Source of the DNA: Marine Group III euryarchaeote CG-Epi1
GTDB taxonomy: Archaea > Thermoplasmatota > Poseidoniia > MGIII > CG-Epi1
DNA: 37,293 nt
Assembly (NCBI GenBank): GCA_001875345.1
Contig: MIZA01000004.1
Location: 1 to 37,293, forward strand
Direction: 5' to 3'
Positions 24,110-32,233 of this stretch are shown here, in pieces. The position numbers and the translations under genes are program-made. Every line of letters starts with the position of its first letter. Position 1 is the first letter of the stretch. Below the pieces are notes generated by a model. It was not told where the DNA came from. It searched no databases and worked only from the letters and a program-made list of their open reading frames with translations.

Positions 24110-24356
24110 CTCGAGGTTTGGCCTCGTTCACCTTTAACTCACGGCCTTCGGCTTCATGTCCGTTTAAGGCCTCAATTGCAGCTGCAGCATCATCTGAACT
24201 TGCCATTTCGACAAATCCAAAGCCGCGGCTTCTACCACTCATGCGATCTACAATAACTTTCGCATCGGATACTTCCCCGTGCTCTTCAAAAAGCTCTCTT
24301 AGTGTGTCGTCTTTGAAAGACCATGGCAAGTTTCCTACATAGATGTTATTACTCAT
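24102..24356 (-). CDS. Single-RRM RNA-binding protein
   Basis: The 84-residue protein is one RNA recognition motif and little else. RNP2 is IYVGNL (5-10) and RNP1 is RGFGFVEM (44-51); the intervening FKDDTLRELFEEHGEVSDAKV helix-strand pattern and AAAAIEALNGHEAEGRELKV complete the fold. It is close in size to the cyanobacterial and other bacterial Rbp proteins, which bind RNA and are often cold-induced. RRM proteins are scarce in archaea, so transfer from bacteria is plausible. The ATG follows a highly foldable 60-nt leader that covers its ribosome site, suggesting post-transcriptional control. The family call is firm; RNA targets are unknown. Confidence 0.93.
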   Translation of the reverse strand: MSNNIYVGNLPWSFKDDTLRELFEEHGEVSDAKVIVDRMSGRSRGFGFVEMASSDDAAAAIEALNGHEAEGRELKVNEAKPRDG

Positions 24357-24417
24357 TTCTTAAATCCTGTCTTGATGTACCAAGACGACCTTCCAGAAAG
24401 TCCTCCATTTAAGGATT
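24357..24417 (-). promoter_or_regulatory. Predicted three-stem leader that pairs the RRM gene ribosome site
   Basis: Read on the minus strand, AATCCT (24417-24412) can pair with AGGATT (24368-24363). Between them lie two hairpins with no linkers: GACTTT-CTGG-AAGGTC (24402-24387, one G-U pair) and GTCTTG-GTACAT-CAAGAC (24386-24369). The result is a three-way junction with 6-bp stems and one 9-nt linker. The AGGA of the 3' closing strand is 8 nt before the RRM ATG at 24356, so folding would hide the Shine-Dalgarno site. This is a structure predicted by eye; no family of riboswitch was recognised. Confidence 0.45.
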
Positions 24418-24422
24418 ATCGC

Positions 24423-27400
24423 CTAAAATTCGTTTCCTAACTCTCTTCTAGTCTGTCCAGGGTCAATAAATGGTAAAACAAATGCAATCAGAAGTTGACA
24501 ACTTCCTCCGATCATAATTGTAGTGGTATATGTGAAATTCTCTTCAAAATATCCTGCCATTTTTAATCCAAACAAAGCCCCGAAATTCAAAAGAGCCATG
24601 TACAAGGTAAACTGTGTAGCTCCAACCTTTGGCCATGTAACATTCATAAATAATGAAATTAGAGAGATCCCCATAGCAGCCCCAAAGAAAGGATATATGA
24701 CAATCAACCAGGTCATAACAGCTTTATTTTGCCACAAATCTTCAGCTAGGGCAATTGTAAATATCGATAATCCAGTTAATACAGCAAATAAACTTGCAAT
24801 ACGTCTAGCACCAAACTTATCTGCAATAAGTCCACCAATAATTGTTCCGGCGATTCCAGCAGTTACAGCCCACCCTCCAGTTACAGCAATATATTCAGCA
24901 TCGCTCCACCCTAGCTGTTGAATGAAAAGTACATTCAGAACTGGAATCAAAAATTCCCAGAAATAGGTAAGCATAGCTAATAGCATTCCAATAAGTGGAG
25001 CTCTAAGTGACAAAGCTTTGACAATGTCGCTTTTTTGCGGAGCTAAGTCAAATGCTTGTTGACCAACGGTATTATTTCTTAAGAAAAAGAAATATGCAGC
25101 ACCACATCCAAGAGTTAGTAAGTGAACCCACATACTTCCTGCAAAATCACCAATAGTTAACAGCAAAAATAAGTCTAAAGCAATTATTATTCCAAAATCA
25201 ACTCCAAGAGATTGAGGAGTATGGGTTCCCATATCCCAGCTTACTTGCTTTGCAACTTTCTTTTTGGTCTTAGTTGGTTTCGGTTCATCTTTTACTTTAA
25301 TTACAGCTTTACCTTCACCCCAAGGGAATAACTTTTCTCCAGGCCTTTCTCTGATGAATGCAGGCAAACACATAATCAATAACAGCATTGGCACAGTCAA
25401 AAATAATCCTCCAGCAATACCCAGAGATCCAATAAAGTATCCAATACCAGCTCCACCAACCATCGTACCGAAACGCTTGGCACCAAACATGAAACCGTTA
25501 ATTTTACCAAATTCTTCAGGACTTAAAACATCTACAGCTAAACCATCAACAGCCACATCCTGTAAAGATGCAAAGCAATTATGGAAGAATAGCAACCCCG
25601 TAAGAAGTGCAATTTTACTTTCTATTCCTGGGACTAGTGCAATAATTACAACGGTAATTACCATTCCAGCTTGAGCGCCTAATATCCAAGGCCTGCGACG
25701 CCCCATAGGTAAGTAATGATAATTATCAACGAAAGGACCCCATAAGAACTTGAAAACCCAAGGTAGGTAAACCCAAAATAACATATTACCTATCTCTGCA
25801 GCAGTAAATCCTTGTTGAGCTAAGTAAGCAATTAAAGTATATGAAATAAATCCAGAAGGTATACCCTGTGCAACATAAAGGGAGCAAAGAGTAAGAGCTT
25901 TAGCACTCATGCCGCCGAAGAACATAGTTGTCATCAAATTAGGCTGACCGGCAGCGTCACCTTCATCTTCCCAGACAAACTCATCGTCGCCAGATTCTTC
26001 TACTTCCACATTACTTTCAGATCTTCTTTTTTGTGTAAAAATATATCCAGTAGCAGCCATAGAAAGAAGAATTACGGGTAAGAAGATTCCACCTGCAAGG
26101 TCAGTTAACCCTGCAAGTAAAGCACTTGATGGTTTATTTTCGTTAAGATAAACTACAGAAAAACTACTCACAGCGGACATTGATTCTCCATTGTCTAGAA
26201 CTAGTCTTGCAGATAGAGTAATAGTTTGATTATTTTCAATTACTAAATCAGATGGAATAGGTAACTCCCAAGTTGCCCAATTCCCTTGCGTGGAAGTATC
26301 TGTAGCAGAGTACCATTCACTTGCACCGAATTTAATCTCAATACCACCGCCATTAGTTGGTTTATTTGCAGTAACAGCAGTTCCTTTCAGAATTTCGTTT
26401 TTGTATATTTTAGGTTTAACTGGAACCATTGTTCCGTTAACTTCTTCCATATCATATTCTAAACTCCAGTTTACTGAAACTTCAGGATCAATTTTCCCTG
26501 CAATTTCAACAAATACCAAAGGATCAGCTTGCCCATATCCGTATTCATTATCAGGCCGAGTTTCAAGAATTGAACAGTTATTTGATGCAGCATCCGGGTC
26601 ATCGTTCAGGATTTCTCTTTCAATAGAATATCCTGCCACTAAAGTGTCTTTAACTTCAGCCGGAGTTAAATCGGGATTTGCTTCTAAAGTTAGAGCAACT
26701 ATTCCAGCCATTAATGGAGTTGCCATGCTAGTTCCACTCTTACTAGTATAGCCAGTGCCAGTACCTTGATTAGGTGCCATAATGTTACTGCCTATTGCAG
26801 CCACATCAGGTTTAACTCGCCCATCTGAAGTATAGCCTCTAGAGCTGTAAATTGCTAAACTCAAGTCCTTATCAAGAGATGCAACAGTTATAGGCAATCT
26901 CGAATCGCCAGGTGAATCTATCGTGTTACATCCTGCGCCCGTTGCAGAACCAAATTCATTTCCAGCACTTAAAGTGACTACAAGCCCAGATTCAACTGCA
27001 GCATCGACAATTTGGCTCCATGCTGAGCTGCCGTCATTATCGATATGAAATTCTACTTGTTGTTCACCTAAGCTAGATGTCATCACTCTAATGTTAGGGG
27101 TAACTACCTTTTGATTTTCAATAGTCCATTCAACACCTCTTATGATGTCTTCAATGTCTCCGTCACAACATGCTAAAACATTTACTAAATTCGCTTTCGG
27201 AGCAACACCTATGTGCGGCGTACCAGTATTATCTCCAGCACCAGTTCCTGCAGCAATTCCAGCCACATGAGTTCCATGAGTTCCACTATCAATTGATTCT
27301 CCAGGTAAACAAGGTGAACATATTACAGCGTCCTGAACAGCATCATAGTATGCAACGACTTTCATATCATCAAATGTAAATTGATTGTCGTCCATATCAT

Positions 27401-27929
27401 CTAGCCCAACATGTGCATTATCCACGCCAGTGTCCACAATAGCAATAGAAATTCCTTCGCCATAAATTCCGTGATTTAGCCAAACATCATCAACTCCCAT
27501 TGCAGGCACAGCATCAGCCATGTGAGGTTCTGCTTTTCCGATATCATCAAGCATTACAACACCATCCCATGCTGCAACCTCAGAAATCATGTCTCGAGGC
27601 ATAGTTGTTGCAATTAAATCAATAAATTGAGCACGGAATGTTACTTCGATTCCAGCATCTTCCAATCTTTGAACGTCATAATCAGTTGGATGATGATCAT
27701 ATCTTACGAAAACACGGGCTTCTCCAGCATTGAAGAATCGTTCACCCTGTTCTAATTTCCAAACTAATAAATCTGAAATTCCATCATGATTTTTGTCTCT
27801 GGAGTAAACATCCCACCAATTATTCTCATAAATTGGTGAATTTTCTTCTGCAGATAAATTGACAAAGCCAGTACTAAGTAATAAAAAAGTCACGATTCCA
27901 GCAGTGATAGCTTTGCGCTGCATATACAT
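24423..27929 (-). CDS. Subtilase fused to PAT/AmpG-type MFS permease
   Basis: One uninterrupted frame of 1168 residues. After a signal peptide (about 1-28), residues 40-130 resemble a propeptide, and an S8 protease follows: Asp166 in VDTGVD, His218 in GTHGTHVAG, Asn324 in SAGNE and Ser401 in GTSMATP. A beta-rich region (about 480-598), an anchor helix (about 612-631) and the cytoplasmic KRR with an acidic linker (DDEFVWEDEG) come next. From about residue 666 it is a complete MFS permease with GRRRPW (743-748) in the motif A loop and QDVAVDGLAVDVL, typical of the peptide/acetyl-CoA (PAT, AmpG, AT-1) group. The topology is consistent: protease outside, MFS N terminus inside. It could couple exoproteolysis to uptake. 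Confidence 0.88.
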   Translation of the reverse strand: MYMQRKAITAGIVTFLLLSTGFVNLSAEENSPIYENNWWDVYSRDKNHDGISDLLVWKLEQGERFFNAGEARVFVRYDHHPTDYDVQRLEDAGIEVTFRAQFIDLIATTMPRDMISEVAAWDGVVMLDDIGKAEPHMADAVPAMGVDDVWLNHGIYGEGISIAIVDTGVDNAHVGLDDMDDNQFTFDDMKVVAYYDAVQDAVICSPCLPGESIDSGTHGTHVAGIAAGTGAGDNTGTPHIGVAPKANLVNVLACCDGDIEDIIRGVEWTIENQKVVTPNIRVMTSSLGEQQVEFHIDNDGSSAWSQIVDAAVESGLVVTLSAGNEFGSATGAGCNTIDSPGDSRLPITVASLDKDLSLAIYSSRGYTSDGRVKPDVAAIGSNIMAPNQGTGTGYTSKSGTSMATPLMAGIVALTLEANPDLTPAEVKDTLVAGYSIEREILNDDPDAASNNCSILETRPDNEYGYGQADPLVFVEIAGKIDPEVSVNWSLEYDMEEVNGTMVPVKPKIYKNEILKGTAVTANKPTNGGGIEIKFGASEWYSATDTSTQGNWATWELPIPSDLVIENNQTITLSARLVLDNGESMSAVSSFSVVYLNENKPSSALLAGLTDLAGGIFLPVILLSMAATGYIFTQKRRSESNVEVEESGDDEFVWEDEGDAAGQPNLMTTMFFGGMSAKALTLCSLYVAQGIPSGFISYTLIAYLAQQGFTAAEIGNMLFWVYLPWVFKFLWGPFVDNYHYLPMGRRRPWILGAQAGMVITVVIIALVPGIESKIALLTGLLFFHNCFASLQDVAVDGLAVDVLSPEEFGKINGFMFGAKRFGTMVGGAGIGYFIGSLGIAGGLFLTVPMLLLIMCLPAFIRERPGEKLFPWGEGKAVIKVKDEPKPTKTKKKVAKQVSWDMGTHTPQSLGVDFGIIIALDLFLLLTIGDFAGSMWVHLLTLGCGAAYFFFLRNNTVGQQAFDLAPQKSDIVKALSLRAPLIGMLLAMLTYFWEFLIPVLNVLFIQQLGWSDAEYIAVTGGWAVTAGIAGTIIGGLIADKFGARRIASLFAVLTGLSIFTIALAEDLWQNKAVMTWLIVIYPFFGAAMGISLISLFMNVTWPKVGATQFTLYMALLNFGALFGLKMAGYFEENFTYTTTIMIGGSCQLLIAFVLPFIDPGQTRRELGNEF

Positions 27930-27954
27930 AGAGATAGGACTTTGATTAAAGAAC

Positions 27955-29685
27955 TTACGATTTGTTAAAATCGTCTATTCCGCTTCGCACCCTTACAGCC
28001 ATTCCTTGTTGGTTAAGTTCTATTTCTTTAGGCCCAATCATCAATTTTCCAAAAGCAATTAATTCATCATTAGGAGTAACTACAATGCATTCGTCAAGGC
28101 ATTTTAATTTTGAATCAATATGCTCTATAAATTTACAAAATACACTTTTTCCTTTTCGATTAAATTCAGCGGTTTCTGAAGTTACAACTATACGATAAGC
28201 AGGTTTTTCTGAATGTTCATGCAATAATTCTGCACCTTTTTTTTGTAGTATAAACATTCCTCTTCTATGGGAAAGCGAAGCCACGTGTTCACCGTCCAGA
28301 AGTAAATTTCTCAATCTTCTTGTTTTCCTACTTATTACTAATTCAGTTTCCCCATCCGTAAATATCTTACCGGTGCCTTTGCCAAATTGATAATCCAAAA
28401 TACTTCTAACGCGAGCAATATCCCATTCTTGCATTTTAAATCCTTCAATATCGTCTTGCAATAGTCCTGGATGAAATGGATATGTCTCAGACAAATGATT
28501 TGGTACTTTTCCAAAGTAAGGGTGAAGCATTTCACCATATTCAAACGAATTGCTCAGATTAGAAAATATAGGCCTAATATTTGATTTTTCTCCACTTTTG
28601 ATAGGAGTTTTATAACGATAAGCAGGTTCAAACTTACCAATCCAGTCAATATTATTTTCTATGACTTCAAAGACTTTCATTAAGGCTGGAGAAGATCGTA
28701 ATCGGCTTTCTACCAATTCCCATAGCAATCCGTCGTGAATAGCCTGTTTAATTCTCCTGATTTCAGCAAAAGAAGTCATGAGATTATGTTTTGCAATAAT
28801 CTTCTGTCTTTCTTTTTTATCGAGCTTCTTTAGTTCAGTAGCCGTCATACCAGGGAATGCTGAAAACTCACTAGGCAATTCTTCTAATTCATCTAAATTT
28901 CTAGTCCCCCATGTGAACATTAGACTGTCTCTTGAGGCAAATTTAGCATAGCTTGCACTATCAAAAACATCGCATCCCAAAAATGCAGCTAAAGCAAAAA
29001 CCATGGGATGGCCGCATCCAAAAAGATGCACAGGCCTTGAAATATCAAGCCCTTTTTTAGAGGCTAAAATAACTTCTGATAAAAGTTTGAAGTTATTTCT
29101 CTCCATAAGAGGAACGACACCTCCAATTGGAAAAATTTCAGCTTTTGTTCTTGAAGCCATTTCAGCAGCCTTTGTTCTTAAATCTAAATGACGTCCACCT
29201 TGAATAGGCGCAGCTAGGAAAATATTTTCTTTGTTTGCATCGGCAGCTTCAATTCTTTTTTGCGTTTCTTCTAACTCTTTTTTAGCATCTTCAAACCTAG
29301 TTTCAGGTTCACAAAATACATCTAAGACAGTTCCAATATCAACTTTAATCTTTTTTTGGAAATCAAGTATTTCTTCCGGTTTCATCTCAATTTCGCCATA
29401 AACATGAGATTGGAAAGTTCCACTATCAGTCATTATCGGACCCGACCAGTTCACTAAGCCATGAACTCCTTTATCTTCAGCAACTTCCTTCAGTTTTGGA
29501 TTTTTGTAAATGATATAACTGTTAGTAATAATACCTTGAGCACCGCATTCAGCCAACTCTTCCATAGACAGCGTCATAATTTTTGGATTCACAACAGGAA
29601 GTAAAGTTGGTGTATCTAGAACTCCGTGTTTGGTTTTAATTTTTCCAAGTCGTGCAAGTCCATCGCGTTTATTGATTTCAAACAA
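27955..29685 (-). CDS. tgtA: Archaeosine tRNA-guanine transglycosylase with lost zinc site
   Basis: The 576-residue enzyme has the TGT barrel (1-340) followed by the archaeal C-terminal domains including a PUA domain (about 500-576, RIVVTSETAEF onward). Active-site residues are kept: Asp87 in MTDSGTFQ and Asp242 in FDSASY, plus the FGCGHP and PIGGVVPL loops. It exchanges guanine-15 of tRNA for preQ0, the first step to archaeosine. The zinc cluster normally written PCSCPVCS is PSEFSAFP here (271-278), so all three Cys ligands are missing while the His of KHNL (His300) stays. The gene is divergent from copA and lies 25 nt upstream of the subtilase-permease fusion on the same strand. Confidence 0.93.
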   Translation of the reverse strand: MFEINKRDGLARLGKIKTKHGVLDTPTLLPVVNPKIMTLSMEELAECGAQGIITNSYIIYKNPKLKEVAEDKGVHGLVNWSGPIMTDSGTFQSHVYGEIEMKPEEILDFQKKIKVDIGTVLDVFCEPETRFEDAKKELEETQKRIEAADANKENIFLAAPIQGGRHLDLRTKAAEMASRTKAEIFPIGGVVPLMERNNFKLLSEVILASKKGLDISRPVHLFGCGHPMVFALAAFLGCDVFDSASYAKFASRDSLMFTWGTRNLDELEELPSEFSAFPGMTATELKKLDKKERQKIIAKHNLMTSFAEIRRIKQAIHDGLLWELVESRLRSSPALMKVFEVIENNIDWIGKFEPAYRYKTPIKSGEKSNIRPIFSNLSNSFEYGEMLHPYFGKVPNHLSETYPFHPGLLQDDIEGFKMQEWDIARVRSILDYQFGKGTGKIFTDGETELVISRKTRRLRNLLLDGEHVASLSHRRGMFILQKKGAELLHEHSEKPAYRIVVTSETAEFNRKGKSVFCKFIEHIDSKLKCLDECIVVTPNDELIAFGKLMIGPKEIELNQQGMAVRVRSGIDDFNKS

Positions 29686-29734
29686 TAAATCTCCACGAAG
29701 AAACCTTTATTTCAATTCATCTCTAAATTATATC
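29686..29734. promoter_or_regulatory. Short divergent promoter region tgtA / copA
   Basis: Only 49 bases separate divergent starts at 29685 and 29735. TTTATTT at 29706-29712 is centred about 26 nt before the copA ATG, fitting a TATA box for a leaderless transcript. The shared space is small enough that the two promoters must overlap. No clear copper-responsive operator was recognised. Confidence 0.4.
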
Positions 29735-31981
29735 ATGGACGAATTGAATCTAAGAGTCACAGGTATGACCTGTGCATCTTGTGTCGCTTCAGTTGAGTCC
29801 ATCGTTAGTAATTTAGAAGGTATAGATTCTGTAAGGGTTAATCTTCCCCTTGAAAAAGCTACAATCAGATGGTCTGAAGGTGCAAATGAAGATTTAGGGG
29901 CTGTTAGAGATGCAATTAGTAAAGGAGGATTTGGCTCTGAAGAATATGTAGATCCTAAGAAATACAGGCAGGAATCTCTAGAAAGTGCAAATAAAATGGG
30001 TTTGCAGGTTATAATTTCTTTAATTTTAACAGTTCCAACATTTTTTCTGACAATGTTTGTCGGAGATTTAGGACAAGTGTATGACCTAGATTCACGATTA
30101 TTTCTCGCTTTAATTTTATCCTCAATAGTTTACTTTTATGCAGGAATGGAATTCCATAAGGGAGCCTGGCAAGCAATTCTATCGGGAAGAGCAAACATGG
30201 ATGTTCTAGTCCATATTGGAACTACGACTGCTATGAGTTGGTCTTCGCTTGTAGTATTTGCCCCATATCTTGATTTTCTACCTTCGATTTTTTCATCAAC
30301 TACTCATGTATTCTTTGACGGTGCAGCTTTCATAATTTCATTCATTTTATTAGGTAATTGGTTGGAAGCTAGAGCTAAGTTAAGAGCCACAGATGCAGTT
30401 TTTTCGTTAATGGATCTGAAAGCAAAAACTGGTTCGATTATTAATTCAGATGACTCAGTTTCAGAAGTGCCAGTTGAAGAAATATTAATAGGAACTGAAA
30501 TATTGGTTAAGGTTGGTCAAACAGTACCCTTAGACGGAATAGTAGTGAAAGGGGCAGCTTCAATGGATATGTCAATGATGACGGGAGAATCTAATCCTGT
30601 TTTTGTTAAAGAGAACGATTTAGTTATGGGAGGGACAATAGTGTTAGATTCAGCGATTCATATAAAATCAACAAAATATCATGATGATACAGTATTAGCA
30701 AATGTCATTAATTTAGTAGATGAAGCTCAGATGGGCAAGGCTCCAATTCAAAAATTGGTAGATAGAATCTCTGCAGTATTTGTTCCGGTAGTAGTAATTT
30801 GTGCCATTCTTGCTTCGCTTACTTGGATGTTTTTCTCAGAAGGATATGGAGATTATAATTCTACGGAATTAGCCATTATGGTTTTGGTGTCAACTCTAGT
30901 GATAGCTTGTCCGTGCGCATTAGGGTTAGCTACTCCGACTGCACTTATGGTTGGTACTGGCGTTGGAGCTCAGTATGGCTTGTTAATCAAAGGTATAGAT
31001 GCTTTGCAGAATAGCTATAATACAAACACATTAGTTTTAGATAAAACAGGAACTCTTACAGTAGGCACACCATCAATAACAAATATCAAGTCAATAAGTT
31101 CAGATGAAAACAATATTTTGGCAATAGCTGCTTCTCTTGAATCTGCATCCACACATCCAATTGCTAAAGCGATTTCGCAGGCCCATTTAGAAAATAGTGA
31201 AGAATTAATTTCTTTTGACAGGATTGAAAATATAGGTGGAATGGGATTAGTAGGCTATCTAGACAATCAAGAATATGCTATAGGAAACCAACCTCTAATG
31301 GAAGAGAAAGATGTCTTTGTTTCTAATCATATTGAAGAATTAGTGGATGTTTTGTCAACCAGTACTGTAGTCTTTGTTTCTAAAGGAAATAAATTGCTTG
31401 GTTGGATTGAGATGAAAGATAAATTAAGGGAAACTACAAACTTAGCAATTTCAAAAGCAAAAGATTTAGGTCTTAAAGTAATTATGCTAACTGGAGATAG
31501 AGCTGAAACAGCTTTAACGATTTCAAAAGAAGTTGGAATATCAAGGTTTGAGGCAGAGGTCAAACCCGATGGAAAAGCAGAATTTGTAAAAAAGTTGCAG
31601 GCTGAAGGTGCGAGCGTTGCTATGATTGGTGACGGAATTAATGATGCAGCAGCTTTAGCAGTTGCAGATGTTGGAATTGCAATGGGTGCAGGTAGTGATA
31701 TTGCACTAGAGGCTGCAGATATCGTCCTTCTTCGAGATGATCTATTGGATGTAGTATCGACATTAGATTTGGGTAAGGCTACAATGGGTAAGATTCGAGG
31801 TAATTTAGCTTGGGCTTTTGTTTATAATTTAATTGGTATTCCTTTAGCAATGGGAGTCTTAATTTCCTCGACAGGTTGGTTATTGCCTCCGGCATTTGCA
31901 GCAGGAGCTATGGCATTATCCAGTGTTAGTGTAGTCTTAAATTCTTTGACACTAAGATCATGGAAGCCATTCAGGGCATGA
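29735..31981 (+). CDS. copA: Copper(I)-exporting P1B-type ATPase
   Basis: The 748-residue pump starts at the ATG at 29735 (MDELNLRVTGMTCASC); an upstream ATG at 29630 in the same frame lies inside the divergent tgtA gene and would hide the metal domain's N terminus. One HMA domain carries GMTCASC (10-16). The core has TGES, the membrane CPC at 392-394, the phosphorylated Asp436 in DKTGT, the HP pair at 474-475, and GDGINDAAAL. YN and the MxxSS pattern (AGAMALSSVSVVLNS) in the last helices match Cu(I) pumps. It exports cuprous ions at the cost of ATP. It is followed by a small HMA protein and a membrane protein in the same direction. Confidence 0.95.
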   Translation: MDELNLRVTGMTCASCVASVESIVSNLEGIDSVRVNLPLEKATIRWSEGANEDLGAVRDAISKGGFGSEEYVDPKKYRQESLESANKMGLQVIISLILTVPTFFLTMFVGDLGQVYDLDSRLFLALILSSIVYFYAGMEFHKGAWQAILSGRANMDVLVHIGTTTAMSWSSLVVFAPYLDFLPSIFSSTTHVFFDGAAFIISFILLGNWLEARAKLRATDAVFSLMDLKAKTGSIINSDDSVSEVPVEEILIGTEILVKVGQTVPLDGIVVKGAASMDMSMMTGESNPVFVKENDLVMGGTIVLDSAIHIKSTKYHDDTVLANVINLVDEAQMGKAPIQKLVDRISAVFVPVVVICAILASLTWMFFSEGYGDYNSTELAIMVLVSTLVIACPCALGLATPTALMVGTGVGAQYGLLIKGIDALQNSYNTNTLVLDKTGTLTVGTPSITNIKSISSDENNILAIAASLESASTHPIAKAISQAHLENSEELISFDRIENIGGMGLVGYLDNQEYAIGNQPLMEEKDVFVSNHIEELVDVLSTSTVVFVSKGNKLLGWIEMKDKLRETTNLAISKAKDLGLKVIMLTGDRAETALTISKEVGISRFEAEVKPDGKAEFVKKLQAEGASVAMIGDGINDAAALAVADVGIAMGAGSDIALEAADIVLLRDDLLDVVSTLDLGKATMGKIRGNLAWAFVYNLIGIPLAMGVLISSTGWLLPPAFAAGAMALSSVSVVLNSLTLRSWKPFRA

Positions 31982-32011
31982 TTTCTTAATCAACCTTCAA
32001 TTTAGAAGATT

Positions 32012-32233
32012 ATGACTGAAACGTTAAAATTCCAGATAGACGGAATGACTTGTGGCGGCTGCTCAGGAAGAGTAAAAGGCGTACTTGAATTAAATTTAAA
32101 TGTTGAATCTGCAGAAATATCTCACGAAGAAAATAGCGGAATAGTGAAAACTAATGGCCAGATAACTGCAGAAGAATTGGTGAAGGTAATTGAGCAAACA
32201 GGGTATTCTGCAGCTATTTCGCCCAGCTCATAA
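32012..32233 (+). CDS. HMA-domain copper chaperone-like protein
   Basis: The 73-residue protein is a single heavy-metal-associated domain with GMTCGGCSGRV at 11-21, whose two Cys (14 and 17) bind one Cu(I), and the ferredoxin-like pattern VKTNGQITAEELVKVIEQTGYSAA. It begins 30 nt after copA, so it should deliver copper to that pump or buffer it in the cytoplasm, as CopZ does. The 3' end overlaps the next frame by 44 nt. The call as CopZ-like is firm by motif and neighbourhood. Confidence 0.9.
   Translation: MTETLKFQIDGMTCGGCSGRVKGVLELNLNVESAEISHEENSGIVKTNGQITAEELVKVIEQTGYSAAISPSS

Noticed and set aside
25264-25674. Long plus-strand ORF opposite the permease half, and similar long ORFs at 24523-24921 and 26290-26751
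   Set aside because: Antisense shadows of a clearly coding membrane and protease gene; low-complexity translations without motifs.
24423-27929. Idea that the subtilase and permease are two genes joined by a sequencing error
   Set aside because: The frame is continuous, the linker is a sensible acidic cytoplasmic segment, and no ribosome site is evident before the permease; kept as a fusion but coverage should be checked.
29630-29734. Upstream ATG extending copA by 35 residues
   Set aside because: The extension lies mostly inside the divergent tgtA gene and precedes the HMA domain with unrelated residues; ATG 29735 fits the family.
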